Notes: a model not told the origin generated them from the sequence alone. A DNA stretch of 64,000 bases from Haloferax sp. Q22 (GCF_001482285.1 NZ_LOEP01000005.1:1-64000), one strand, 5' to 3'; counted from the stretch's first letter, positions 43,606 to 52,414 are shown. Numbers and translations are program-made.

Positions 43606-44202
43606 ATGGAACGACGCACCTTCCTGAAGAGCGCCGCCGCGACAGGAGCCCTCCTCACCACCGCCGGTTGTATGGGCGGTGACTCCGGGTCGCAGCCGAC
43701 CGCGGGCAACGAGACGGGCAACGGCACGACGGGCGAGACGACGGCCGACGTCGAACCGGCCGAGGTTCCGTCCCCCGAACTCGCCTTCCGCACGAACGGC
43801 GGCGTCCTCCGCGTCGTCCACATGGGCGGCGAGAAGATCACCGACGAGGCGACGAGCGAGGTCTACGTCACCGTCGACGACGAGCGCACCACCACGTGGG
43901 TCGCCGACGGCGAGAAGGGTCAGGAGTACCCCGTCTCGGTCGGTAACTTCCTCGAGATCGAGTCTGCCGAGAGCGACTCGACGGTCGAGGTCGTCTGGGT
44001 CGGTCGCGCGGGTGCCGAGGAGGTCCTCGCGACTCACGAGGCCGCCGAGGAGACCACGACCACCACCACGGCCACCAACGAGACGACGACCACGAACGCG
44101 ACCGCGACGAACGAGACGGTCACCGAGACGACAACCGCCAACGAGACGGTCACGACGACGAACGAGACGACCACGTCGTCGGACAACGAGACCAGCAACT
44201 GA
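43606..44202 (+). CDS. Tat lipoprotein with Thr-rich glycosylatable stalk
   Basis: A 198-residue surface protein. The N-terminus MERRTFLKSAAATGALLTTA ends in the lipobox TAGC, so it is cut and lipid-anchored. A Gly/Thr linker is followed by a ~85-residue beta domain resembling the archaeal type IV pilin/DUF1628-like fold: LAFRTNGGVLRVVHMGG, EKITDEATSEVYVTVDDE and FLEIESAESDSTVEVVWVG. The last ~60 residues are Thr/Asn/Glu repeats (NETT, NATA, NETV) with at least six N-x-T sequons, a candidate heavily N-glycosylated stalk. Role unknown. A clean terminator follows. Confidence 0.8.
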   Translation: MERRTFLKSAAATGALLTTAGCMGGDSGSQPTAGNETGNGTTGETTADVEPAEVPSPELAFRTNGGVLRVVHMGGEKITDEATSEVYVTVDDERTTTWVADGEKGQEYPVSVGNFLEIESAESDSTVEVVWVGRAGAEEVLATHEAAEETTTTTTATNETTTTNATATNETVTETTTANETVTTTNETTTSSDNETSN

Positions 44203-44216
44203 GGACGACGACCGAG

Positions 44217-44256
44217 GCCGGCGCGGACGCCGGCGTCGGACGTGACGAGCTTTTTT
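44217..44256 (+). terminator. terminator of the Thr-rich lipoprotein gene
   Basis: A perfect 7-bp stem GCCGGCG/CGCCGGC (44217-44234) is followed by six T at 44251-44256. Confidence 0.6.
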
Positions 44257-44368
44257 CTACTCGGAGGCGGTTCGAGGTTCGTGCCGTGACGCCGGACGCG
44301 ACAAGTCTGCGAGAGTTCCGCGACAGCCTTGTGAGAGTAGCCCTGCAGCGTCGGCGACGGGACGCCGC

Positions 44369-45346
44369 TCAGTCGTCGGCCGGGTGGACGTCCGGGTCGG
44401 CCGCGGGTTCGGGCGCGACGAGGCCGACGCGGACGCCGAGACGGCGACCCAGCGGGCCGAGCGCGTCGCGCTTCATGAACGCGAATCCGAGGAGGATGAG
44501 CGCGAAGCCGGAGACGGTGGCGGGGCCGATGCGCTCGCCGAGGAACGCCCAGCCGGTGACGGCGGCGACGACCGGCGTGACGTAGTTGACGAGGCTGATT
44601 TCGACCGCGCCGATGCGGTCCAGCAGGACGAAGTAGGCGATGAAGCCGACGGCGCTGCACAGCACGGCCAAGAACAGCAGCGCGGCGACGACGACCGGCG
44701 ACCACGCCACGCTCGCGAGGCCGGGCTCGCCGAGGACGGGGCTCGTGACGTGGAGCATGCCCGCGCCGAGGAGCATCATCCACGCTTGCATCGGGACGAC
44801 GGGCGGGTTGCCGGGGAGCCGCTTGACGAGCACCGAGCCGAACGCCCACGCCGCGGCGGCGAGAAGCAGCAGGGCCACGCCGAGCAGTTGGCCGCCGACC
44901 GACCCGGACGCGAGGGCGATGACCACCGTCCCGGCCAACCCGAGGAAGACGCCGAAGAACCCGAACGCGTCGAGGCGCTCCTCGGGGAGCATCGGCCACG
45001 CGAAAAACGGCGTGAGGACGGGCGCGAGGCTGATGACGATGGCCGAGACGCCGCTCGTCACGTACCGCTGGCCGGAGAACAGGAGCGAGAAGTGCGCGCC
45101 GATGAGCAGCGTGCCGCCGACGAGGACGACGAGCCACTCGTCGCGGCCGCGGGGTCGCCAGTCCTCCGCCGCGAGCAGGCCGTAGACGAACAGTACGACG
45201 CCGGCCACGTCGTACCGGAGGGCGGCGAACAGCACGGGCGGGAGGACGTCGAGGCCCACCTCGATGGCCATGAAGGAGGTTCCCCAGAGGACCGCGATGG
45301 TCGCGAACAGTGCGAGCGTCCGATTCGTTTGCGTATTGATAGACAC
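44369..45346 (-). CDS. EamA/DMT-family transporter
   Basis: A 325-residue drug/metabolite transporter with ten predicted helices in two EamA repeats (repeat 1 from ALFATIAVLWGTSFMAIEVG, repeat 2 from LLGVALLLLAAAAWAFGSVL). The GTG at 45344-45346 is taken as start since the upstream 28 codons lie in the divergent promoter. Typical end-of-repeat motifs FFGVFLGLAGTVVIAL and GFALILLGFAFMKR are present. Members export amino acids, nucleosides or other small metabolites; substrate not deducible. A poor-in-hydrophobics tail of ~30 residues ends it. Confidence 0.9.
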   Translation of the reverse strand: MSINTQTNRTLALFATIAVLWGTSFMAIEVGLDVLPPVLFAALRYDVAGVVLFVYGLLAAEDWRPRGRDEWLVVLVGGTLLIGAHFSLLFSGQRYVTSGVSAIVISLAPVLTPFFAWPMLPEERLDAFGFFGVFLGLAGTVVIALASGSVGGQLLGVALLLLAAAAWAFGSVLVKRLPGNPPVVPMQAWMMLLGAGMLHVTSPVLGEPGLASVAWSPVVVAALLFLAVLCSAVGFIAYFVLLDRIGAVEISLVNYVTPVVAAVTGWAFLGERIGPATVSGFALILLGFAFMKRDALGPLGRRLGVRVGLVAPEPAADPDVHPADD

Positions 45347-45540
45347 GAGATATCGACCGTAGACCCAGGTGTTGAAGCGGCTACCACGCCGCCGTACATC
45401 AAATTTCTCGGAGCCGAGATAGCACTCCACTCGGGTCGTGTTGACAAACGTCTCAGCTCTGGGGTATGTCGACGTGCCGTGCCGTGGGCGGCCCGCCGAA
45501 CAAAGTAAGCTAGTTACGCGCGCCCCGATAGAGACCGAAC

Positions 45541-46824
45541 ATGAGCATCCTTGAGGACGCGCGAGCGCTCGCCGAGAGCGGGCCGGTCTGCGACGCCTGT
45601 CTGGGCCGGGCCTTCGCCGAGCGCAGTTTCGGGCTGACGAACGCCGAGCGGGGCAAGTCGCTCCGGGTCGCCGCCGCCCTCGACGACGACGAGCCCTACG
45701 AGGCCGTCGAGACCGAGGACTGCTGGGTCTGCGAGGGGGCCTGCGCCGAGTTCGACGAGTGGGCCGAGCGCTGCGCCGAGGCCATCGAGGACGTGGAAGT
45801 CGAGACGTACCAAGTCGGCACCCGTGCGCCGCCGCTCGTCGAGGAAAACGAGCTACTGCTCCGCGAGGGCGCGGGGCTCCCCGAGGACGCCGGCGAACTG
45901 TTCAAGTCCGAGTTCAACCGCGAGGTCGGAAAGCGCGTGGGGCGACTCACCGGCACCGAGGTGGACTTCACCCGCCCGGACGTGCAGTTCCTCCTCGACA
46001 TCGAGGCCGACACCGTCGAGGCGCAGCTCAACTCCGCGTTCGTCTACGGGCGCTACCGGAAACTCGCGCGCGACATCCCGCAGACCGAGTGGCCCTGCCG
46101 CGAGTGCGACGGGTCGGGCTACAAGGGCAAGGAGCCCTGCGACTACTGCGGCGGGTCGGGCTACCTCTACGAGGACAGCGTCGAGGGCTTCGTCGCTCCC
46201 GTCGTGACCGACGTGATGGACGGCGTCGACGCGAAGTTTCACGGCGCGGGCCGCGAGGACGTGGACGCCCTCATGCTCGGGACGGGTCGACCGTTCGTGG
46301 TCGAAATCATGGAGCCGCGTCGCCGCACCATCGACGTCGAACAGCTCGAAGGTGACATCAACGCGATGGCCGAGGGCGAAATCGAGGTCGAGGGGCTCCG
46401 GCTCGCCACCTACGACATGGTCGAGCGCGTGAAGAAACTCGACGCGAGCAAGGAGTACCGCGCCGCCGTCGAGTTCGACGACGACGTGACCGACGAGGAA
46501 CTGGGGGCCGCGCTGGACGAACTCACCGGCGCGACCATCGAACAGTACACCCCCCACCGCGTCGACCACCGCCGCGCGAGCATCACCCGCACCCGCCACG
46601 TCTACGACGCCACCGGCGACCTCGAAGACGCGCGCCACGCGACCGTCGAAATCCACGGCGAGGGCGGTCTCTACATCAAGGAACTCATCTCGGGCGACGA
46701 GGGCCGAACGAACCCGAGCCTCGCCGGCATCCTCGACACGGGCGCGGTCGTCACCGCGCTCGACGTCATCGCGGTCGAAGGCGAGGACGAGCCGTTCGAG
46801 GACGACGAGTTCTTCAAGGACTGA
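45541..46824 (+). CDS. pus10: tRNA pseudouridine synthase Pus10
   Basis: Makes pseudouridine at position 54 (and 55) of archaeal tRNA; TrmY then methylates 54. The 427-residue protein begins with a zinc-binding region (CDACLGRAF and CWVCEGAC), followed by a THUMP-like section (LFKSEFNREVGKRVGRLTG). The catalytic domain has HGAGREDVDALMLGTGRPFV with the catalytic Asp, and VEIMEPRRRTID. An unusual insert CRECDGSGYKGKEPC then CGGSGYLYED is a DnaJ-like CxxCxGxG zinc module between the THUMP part and the catalytic part. C-terminal motif VEIHGEGGLYIKELISGDEG is typical. Followed 77 bp later by rnhB. Confidence 0.93.
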   Translation: MSILEDARALAESGPVCDACLGRAFAERSFGLTNAERGKSLRVAAALDDDEPYEAVETEDCWVCEGACAEFDEWAERCAEAIEDVEVETYQVGTRAPPLVEENELLLREGAGLPEDAGELFKSEFNREVGKRVGRLTGTEVDFTRPDVQFLLDIEADTVEAQLNSAFVYGRYRKLARDIPQTEWPCRECDGSGYKGKEPCDYCGGSGYLYEDSVEGFVAPVVTDVMDGVDAKFHGAGREDVDALMLGTGRPFVVEIMEPRRRTIDVEQLEGDINAMAEGEIEVEGLRLATYDMVERVKKLDASKEYRAAVEFDDDVTDEELGAALDELTGATIEQYTPHRVDHRRASITRTRHVYDATGDLEDARHATVEIHGEGGLYIKELISGDEGRTNPSLAGILDTGAVVTALDVIAVEGEDEPFEDDEFFKD

Positions 46825-46901
46825 ACGGAGCCCCGGGGGACCTCCGCGAGCGTCGTCGCGGACCGCAATCTCTAATTCTCGCCCGCGACACCCGACGAGG
46901 T

Positions 46902-47549
46902 ATGCACATCGGCGTCGACGAAGCCGGAAAGGGGCCCGTGTTGGGTCCGATGGTCGCCGCGGCGGTCCGAGGAGACCCCGACGCCCTCCCGGACGGAATC
47001 GCCGACTCGAAGCGACTGACTCCCGAGCGGCGCGAGGAACTCGCCGCGAAACTCCGCGACCGAGACGACGTGGAAGTCGGTGTCGCGTTCGTCGAACCCG
47101 AGACAATCGACGACCCCGAGACGGACATGAACCTGCTGACCGTCCGGGCGCAGGTCGAGGCGGCCGCCGACGTCGCCGCCGACGCCGACGAACTCGTCTG
47201 CGACGCGGGCGACGTGAACGAGGCCAGATTCGGCCGCCGCGTCCGCGAGGGGCTGGCCGAGGCGGGCGTCTCGGTCGAGGTCCGCGCCCAGCACCGCGCG
47301 GACGACGAACACGCCATCGTCGGCGCGGCGAGCATCGTGGCGAAGGTCGAACGCGACCGCCGGGTCGAGGCCATCGCTGACGAGTACGGCGAGGTGGGGA
47401 GCGGCTATCCGAGCGACGGGACGACCCGCGAGTTCCTTCGGGAGTACGTCCGCGAACACGGCATTCTGCCGGACTGTGCGCGGAAGTCGTGGTCGACGTG
47501 TGCCGACCTCATGGCCGCGCACGAACAGTCGTCGCTAGGGGATTTCTGA
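46902..47549 (+). CDS. rnhB: ribonuclease HII
   Basis: Removes ribonucleotides and RNA primers from RNA/DNA hybrids. The 215-residue protein starts MHIGVDEAGKGPVLGPMV (the DEAGRG-type motif with two acidic catalytic residues, Asp6 and Glu7), with further acidic residues in LVCDAGDVNEARF and the conserved HRADDEHAIVGAASIVAKVE (helix with the Asp/His network). GSGYPSDGTTREFL is the substrate-recognition block. Length is normal for archaeal RNase HII. Shares the plus strand with pus10, probably same unit. Confidence 0.95.
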   Translation: MHIGVDEAGKGPVLGPMVAAAVRGDPDALPDGIADSKRLTPERREELAAKLRDRDDVEVGVAFVEPETIDDPETDMNLLTVRAQVEAAADVAADADELVCDAGDVNEARFGRRVREGLAEAGVSVEVRAQHRADDEHAIVGAASIVAKVERDRRVEAIADEYGEVGSGYPSDGTTREFLREYVREHGILPDCARKSWSTCADLMAAHEQSSLGDF

Positions 47550-47617
47550 GGCGTCGCGAGACCGACGTTCGAAAAAGTGGAGGGTCGGGTGGTTCGAGGA
47601 CGAGTCGCGGCGACGGG

Positions 47618-47851
47618 CTACCGCATCTCGGCGAGCGAGACGTACCCGCCTTCCTGCGCGGAGAGCCACGTCGTCAGCAACTCGTCTTCGGAGAGTCCTG
47701 CGGGGAAGATGGTGCACTCGTCTGGTGCGTCCTCGTACGGGGCGACGATGGCGACGAACTCCTCGTCGTCCGCGGAGGCGGAGCGTCGCGGAGCGTCCGG
47801 CCGGGTCGTCGTCGCGTCCGTGTCGTCGCGTCGAAGTGGCGTGTCTTCCAT
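47618..47851 (-). CDS. small acidic DUF7511-like protein
   Basis: A 77-residue protein. The first 30 residues are polar; the rest, FVAIVAPYEDAPDECTIFPA then LLTTWLSAQEGGYVSLAEMR, matches the pattern of the haloarchaeal DUF7511 family (ECTIYPA...TTWI...). Function unknown. It is preceded by a 15-bp perfect palindrome (47920-47934) in its promoter region. Confidence 0.75.
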   Translation of the reverse strand: MEDTPLRRDDTDATTTRPDAPRRSASADDEEFVAIVAPYEDAPDECTIFPAGLSEDELLTTWLSAQEGGYVSLAEMR

Positions 47852-47919
47852 GAGTGGAGTGCGTGCACCGTGAGTACCGACGGGCGGCGGTTGGTCGGTT
47901 GCCGGTTCGGTCAGTATTT

Positions 47920-47934
47920 TATAGACAGTCTATA
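47920..47934. promoter_or_regulatory. 15-bp perfect palindrome upstream of the DUF7511-like gene
   Basis: TATAGAC A GTCTATA stands in a short AT-rich block, 69-83 bp before the ATG of the minus-strand gene. It contains TATA-like ends, so it may be a promoter core covered by an operator. Confidence 0.4.
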
Positions 47935-48136
47935 TCATTCTGTCGGCAAGTACATCTCGATGGGGACGACCGAAACCGTCGCAGTCACCCGATTCTGACG
48001 TGGAGAACGGACGAGCGGTCGGAGCGGTATCAGCTGCGAGAATCGCGACGGTGGCCTGCGGGCGGAGTCGTCGGCTCGCGGCGCTGGACGCGTGACGAAC
48101 GAGTGAAAGAACGCGTCGGTCGAAAGCGGGTCGACC

Positions 48137-49708
48137 TCAGCGGTCCTCGGTCAGGAGGAGTCGGAGGATGTCACCGTACGCCGGGCGGGTGACGAGGACG
48201 CCGACGATGACGCCGAGGATGGTGAAGATGGCGAAGCCCTGTAGGTCGCCGAGCGAGAGCACGGCGAGCGGGCTCATGGCGATGATGGTCGTCGCGGCGG
48301 CCGCGCCGATGACCCAGAAGGCCCGGCGGAACCGCGACTGGAAGACTTTCCGCGACTTCACGGTGCCCTCAGCCATCACCTCGTCGGCGATGATGATGAG
48401 GTCGTCCACGCCCGTCCCGATGACGGCGATGAAGCCGGCGATGACCGAGAGGTCGAGCGGGTAGCCGATGGCCGCGGCGAATCCGAGGAGGACGTACACC
48501 TCGGAGAGGCCGGTGACGATCATCGGCAGGGCGACCTGCGGTTTGCCGTAGCGGACGAAGACGACGCCGGCGACCGCGAGGACCGCGATGATACCCGTGA
48601 TGAGCGAGTCGAACTTGAAGCTCTCACCCTGGCTCGGGGAGATGTACGACGAGGTGCCGCTGTCCTCGCCCGAGAGGTCGAGCTTGGCCGGGAGCGCACC
48701 GGCGCGGAGGTTGATGGCGATTTCCTGCGCCTCGGACGTGTTGCGGGTCTGGAGCTGGAAGCTCGGCGCGCCGGCCCACTCGCCGGACCGCATGGTGTCG
48801 GCGAGCCCGCCGCTCATCCCGAAGGCGTTGACGACCTCTCCGTTGACGACGAGGAGGAGACAGCCTTCGGTCGTGTTCTTGCCACCGTCCGCCATGTAGG
48901 TACACCGCGTCCCGCCGGGTTGGGCGAGACCGGTATCCTGAACCGCCGTCTGGAACTCCTGTGCGGGGTCGTCGCGGACGGAGACGGGGACGAACGCCCC
49001 GCTCCCGGTCTGGGACTCCTGTGCGGTCCCGATGGAGGTGAAGTCGGCCTGCGTCAGGACGGCCTCGCGCGTCTCGTACACGCGGGTGCCGTTCTGCGAG
49101 GTCGGGTAGTAGATGTCGATTTGGACCGTCCCGCGCTCGCCGACGAGGTCGACGACGTCAGACTGGTCGCGGTTGGGGACCTCGACGAGGATGAAGTGTT
49201 CGCCCGTCGCCGTGGTCACCTGTTGGACCGTCCCGCCGGAGAGACCAGCCTCGTTGATCTTCGACTGGAGGACGCGGACCGTCTCGGCGCGTGTCGTCTC
49301 GGTCACGCCGTCTCTGACTTCGCCGTGGGCGTAGCCCGCGGCGTCGAGCGCGGCGCTCAGGTCGTCGGCCGTGACGTTCTCCAGGGTCGCTTCGACCGTG
49401 CTTGACTCAGCGCCCGTTCGGGCGATGATGTCTGCGGCGTCAGCCCCCGCCAACTGGGCGGCGACCTGCCGTTCGACGACGCGCTCGGAATCGCCTTCGA
49501 ACTCGACGTCCTCGGCCGTGACGCCGACGAGCGGCGCGCGGATGCGCGTCCCGCCGTCGAGTTGGAGGCCGAACTTGAGGTTCGTCGCGCTGTTGTCCTC
49601 ACCGATTGGGGACTGGCCCCCGATGGTCGGCGAGAAGAGGGCGAACGTCGAAAGCAGGATGGCGACGACGAGGAAGATGACCCGCCAGTTGTCGCGGAGC
49701 GCGCTCAT
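48137..49708 (-). CDS. secD: preprotein translocase accessory protein SecD
   Basis: SecD works with SecF to complete protein export, using ion gradient energy. The 523-residue protein has a first membrane helix (~8-28, WRVIFLVVAILLSTFALFS), the P1 head with KFGLQLDGGTRI (the D1 motif), a large external domain (including GERGTVQIDIYYPTSQ and VVNGEVVNAFGMSGG), then five helices: LITGIIAVLAVAGVVFVRYG, LSVIAGFIAVIGTGVDDLII (the D4 region with the essential Asp), and EVMAEGTVKSR. Archaeal SecD lacks the long bacterial loop. Overlaps secF by 4 nt. Confidence 0.95.
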   Translation of the reverse strand: MSALRDNWRVIFLVVAILLSTFALFSPTIGGQSPIGEDNSATNLKFGLQLDGGTRIRAPLVGVTAEDVEFEGDSERVVERQVAAQLAGADAADIIARTGAESSTVEATLENVTADDLSAALDAAGYAHGEVRDGVTETTRAETVRVLQSKINEAGLSGGTVQQVTTATGEHFILVEVPNRDQSDVVDLVGERGTVQIDIYYPTSQNGTRVYETREAVLTQADFTSIGTAQESQTGSGAFVPVSVRDDPAQEFQTAVQDTGLAQPGGTRCTYMADGGKNTTEGCLLLVVNGEVVNAFGMSGGLADTMRSGEWAGAPSFQLQTRNTSEAQEIAINLRAGALPAKLDLSGEDSGTSSYISPSQGESFKFDSLITGIIAVLAVAGVVFVRYGKPQVALPMIVTGLSEVYVLLGFAAAIGYPLDLSVIAGFIAVIGTGVDDLIIIADEVMAEGTVKSRKVFQSRFRRAFWVIGAAAATTIIAMSPLAVLSLGDLQGFAIFTILGVIVGVLVTRPAYGDILRLLLTEDR

Positions 49709-50568
49709 CGGGCCACCCCCTCGAACTTGTACCAGCGGAGGAGGGTCACGTTCAGCATGTAGGTGTTCATCAGGTCTGCGGTGAGGCCGAACACGAGGAC
49801 CGTACCGATGGCGGCGAGCAGTTGAATCCCGAACAGCGTCGCCGTGATGGTCATGACGATCATCGCCGCGATGGATGTGAGCGTCATGGTCACACCGGTG
49901 CGCATGGCGCGCGCGGTGGACTCGTAGAAGTCACCGGACCGTCGGAGGACGTGGTTGTTCAGGAGGATGTCCGAGTCCACCGAGTACCCGATGAGCATCA
50001 GGAGGGCGGCGACAGTCCCCAGCGATAGCTCGATGCCGAGGAGGTTCATCAGCGCCACCGGGATGACGATGTCGGAGAACGCCGAGACGACGACCGCGAT
50101 GGAGGGAACGAACGAGCGGAACATGGCGAACACGAGGATACTCATGCCCGCGAAGGCGACCGCGAGGCCACCGAGGGCGAGCAGTTGCGTCTCGGAGCCG
50201 AAGTTAGCGGACACCGCGTCGATAGACCGGACTTCGAAGCCGGCGTCTTCGGCTTGTGTCTGGAGTTCACTCGACGTCGCGCTCCCGGACTGGAAGGTCA
50301 CGACGTACGTTCCGTCGGCCGCGACGGAACGAATCGATTCGGGCTGACTGTCGAAGGCCGCGGCGACCTCGCTTTGCGGGGCATCCGTTGCGATACGGAG
50401 TTCGGTCCCGCCGGTGAAATCGACGCCCGGGTTCACCGGCGCGCCAGTCGCGACGTACCACCCTCCGATGACCAAGAGGGCCACCGCGAGGACCGCGAGG
50501 GGGACGGCCACGAGTTGGCGATTCGTGTACCGGGTGTAGTCTACCTCCGGTACCGTAAACTCAACCAT
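49705..50568 (-). CDS. secF: preprotein translocase accessory protein SecF
   Basis: Partner of SecD. The 287-residue protein has six membrane helices, the conserved NPGVDFTGGTELRI motif (~45), and the helix-4/5 region LMLIGYSVDSDILLNNHVLR with the essential Asp. Other helices: LLALGGLAVAFAGMSILVFA, FSDIVIPVALMNLLGIEL, GVTMTLTSIAAMIVMTITA. The start MVEFTVPEVDYTRY is chosen; a very long in-frame extension upstream is not haloarchaeal in character. secF precedes secD in the transcript, as in other haloarchaea. Confidence 0.95.
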   Translation of the reverse strand: MVEFTVPEVDYTRYTNRQLVAVPLAVLAVALLVIGGWYVATGAPVNPGVDFTGGTELRIATDAPQSEVAAAFDSQPESIRSVAADGTYVVTFQSGSATSSELQTQAEDAGFEVRSIDAVSANFGSETQLLALGGLAVAFAGMSILVFAMFRSFVPSIAVVVSAFSDIVIPVALMNLLGIELSLGTVAALLMLIGYSVDSDILLNNHVLRRSGDFYESTARAMRTGVTMTLTSIAAMIVMTITATLFGIQLLAAIGTVLVFGLTADLMNTYMLNVTLLRWYKFEGVAR

Positions 50569-50695
50569 GGGTTGCGGTCCTGAGCGGTGCCGAATAAGGT
50601 TTCTTATCCGCGGACGGTCTCGGCTGTGAAACGGTCTGACGGGCGCGCGGCGAACCCGCGACAGGCCCATAATCGTTGGCCGACAATCGTGAGGT

Positions 50696-51030
50696 ATGGC
50701 GACCGACCAGACGGCGACCCGCGTGGTCGTCTCCTTCCCCGACGAACTCAGCGCGTGGGGCCGCGACCAGCTGACCACTTCGTGACCTACCTGCAGCGGG
50801 TCCACGAGGACGCCGCGCCGGGCGACGAGTGGGAGGAGTTCCTCGACGTGGGCTGTTGCGGCGACGCGTTGACGCTGACGCTCCGCGTGGAAGGGCTCGA
50901 CCCCGCGGACGCGACCGGAATCGGCGAGGAGACGACCGTCGAGTTCGTCGAGCGCGAGGGAAGCGTCCACGGCGGGTGGTGCGTCCAGAGCGCGGACGGT
51001 CCCGTCTCCTCGACCGGAACACAGCGGTAG
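50696..51030 (+). pseudogene. frameshifted DUF7968-like protein gene
   Basis: Encodes MATDQTATRVVVSFPDELS, AWGRDQL, then meets TGA at 50783-50785. The remaining homologous part (HFVTYLQRVHEDAAPGDEW, EEFLDVGCCGDALTLTLRVE) continues in another frame to 51030. The frames join if one nucleotide is restored near 50772 (reading CAG CTx GAC CAC). Together this is a ~111-residue haloarchaeal protein of the DUF7968 kind with the hallmark DVGCCGD. So either a recent inactivating deletion or an assembly error. Divergent from secF. Confidence 0.7.
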
Positions 51031-51088
51031 CAAAAGGGGAAGCGGGAGCGCGAGAAGACGAGCGACCGGAGAGCAGAAAAGACCCGAC

Positions 51089-51586
51089 TCAGGGCATGTA
51101 GCGGACCGCGACGACGCCCGGCTGCGAGCGGATTTCGACGCGATTCACGTCGAGTCTGGCGGCCCGCGAGAGCAGCCCCTCGCGGTCCGAGAGGATGTCG
51201 TCGACGGCCTGTTCGGTCATGTCGTCAGGGACCGACAGGACGTGAATCTCGCCGGTTCCGGCGCGTTCCTCCCGGACGAGTTCGCCGTCGGGGTTGTCCG
51301 CGGCGATGTCGCGGGAGTTCGTCGTCGGCGACTCGGTGGAGCGCTCGACGGAGACGGTCCAGCGCGAGTCGACCTCCACGAGCTGCCACGAGACGTTCAT
51401 CGGCGGGTCGGGCGCGACGGTCCCGCGGACGGCTTCGTCCTCGGAGACGCCGGGGTTCGACGAGAGCGCGTGAACCTGCCCGGAGTGAACGTCCTTCAGG
51501 ACGGCCGACTCCTCGTCGGCGGCGGTGACGAGAAACGTTCCCGTTCGCTCGGACTCGGATTCGGTCTCGGACTCGGTCTCGGTCAT
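51089..51586 (-). CDS. DUF5812-like haloarchaeal protein
   Basis: A 165-residue acidic protein. The N-terminus MTETESETESESERTGTFLV is a Glu/Ser run, followed by a compact domain: ADEESAVLKDVHSGQVHALS, MNVSWQLVEVDSRWTVSVE, and RAGTGEIHVLSVPDDMTEQA then VDDILSDREGLLSRAARLDV. It ends VVAVRYMP. Fits the DUF5812 pattern; function not known. No membrane segment. The start is in 51584-51586, since the long upstream extension is on a GNAT-gene shadow. Confidence 0.75.
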   Translation of the reverse strand: MTETESETESESERTGTFLVTAADEESAVLKDVHSGQVHALSSNPGVSEDEAVRGTVAPDPPMNVSWQLVEVDSRWTVSVERSTESPTTNSRDIAADNPDGELVREERAGTGEIHVLSVPDDMTEQAVDDILSDREGLLSRAARLDVNRVEIRSQPGVVAVRYMP

Positions 51587-51700
51587 CACCCGGTGTAAGC
51601 CGCCGGGCCTTTTCCCCGTTTCGGGCGCTTTCGACCGCGTGTGCCACCTGTACCCACGGCGACGGTGGGCTTTTCTCGCGGCGCTTCGACGCGACTGACG

Positions 51701-52336
51701 ATGCCCGCGCTCTGGCGGTTGACCCGGACCGAAACGGCCCGCCGCGTCTACGACGCGCTCAAGGCCCGCGGACTCACGGCGACGCAGATGGACGAGTACG
51801 TCGCGGACGCTGAGGCGGCGGACGCCGACCGCGACCCTCCGGCGGGAGTCGAGATTCGTGCGCTCGACCCCGCGGAGGCGACGCAGTTCGAAACCCGCTA
51901 CGACGCGTTTTCCGAACTCAGAGACGACGAGACGGCGGTGTGCGCGTTCGACGCCGGGAGAGCCGAGAGAGACGGCGAGGGCGGTGAGAACGGTGAAGTC
52001 GCGGACACCGACCCCGTCGGCTATCTCTTCCTCGGCGACCCCGGCCTGACGTATCACGTTCACCCGCTGGAGGCCGACGTAACCTTCCCCGGCGGCTATG
52101 TCCGCCGGGTATTCGTCGCACCCGAGGCGCGGAACCGCGGTATCGCCACCGCGCTCGTCTCGCGGGCCGTCGCCGTCGCCGGCGAGCGCGGGGCCGAAAC
52201 GGTGCACGCGCTCGTCGCCCGCGACAACCGACCCTCGCAGTGGACCTTCGAGAGCGTCGGCTTCCGAGTCGCCCGGGTCCGGGCGTACTACCGGGCCGGG
52301 CCGTGGCGTCGCCGGCGCGTCAAATCCCGTTCATAG
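51701..52336 (+). CDS. GNAT-family N-acetyltransferase
   Basis: A 211-residue acetyltransferase. N-terminal ~60 residues are a helical extension (LWRLTRTETARRVYDALKAR). The GNAT core has the acetyl-CoA loop VFVAPEARNRGIATALVSRA (motif A, Arg/Gln-x-x-Gly-x-Gly/Ala variant RNRGIA), then ARDNRPSQWTFESVGFRVAR (motif B). The acceptor (amino acid, small amine or protein N-terminus) cannot be deduced. The ATG at 51701 is chosen over one 20 codons upstream. Basic C-terminus (RRRRVKSRS). Confidence 0.88.
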   Translation: MPALWRLTRTETARRVYDALKARGLTATQMDEYVADAEAADADRDPPAGVEIRALDPAEATQFETRYDAFSELRDDETAVCAFDAGRAERDGEGGENGEVADTDPVGYLFLGDPGLTYHVHPLEADVTFPGGYVRRVFVAPEARNRGIATALVSRAVAVAGERGAETVHALVARDNRPSQWTFESVGFRVARVRAYYRAGPWRRRRVKSRS

Positions 52337-52383
52337 CGGTACAGAGCGCTCAGTTCCGTCCCGAGCGCTCCGTTCGGGAACGT

Positions 52384-52414
52384 TAGTATATAGATATTTG
52401 ATTTATATATACTA
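52384..52414. promoter_or_regulatory. 9-bp inverted repeat in the promoter of the CDP-alcohol transferase operon
   Basis: TAGTATATA (52384-52392) and TATATACTA (52406-52414) are exact inverted copies 13 bp apart, in the only AT-rich patch before the operon. A further TTAAATTTAT (52421-52430) lies ~35 bp before the ATG and is the likely TATA box, so the inverted repeat may be an activator or repressor site. Confidence 0.4.

Noticed and set aside
46111-46175. DnaJ-like zinc-finger hit suggesting a chaperone gene
   Set aside because: The CxxCxGxG pieces are inside an otherwise clear Pus10; there is no J-domain.
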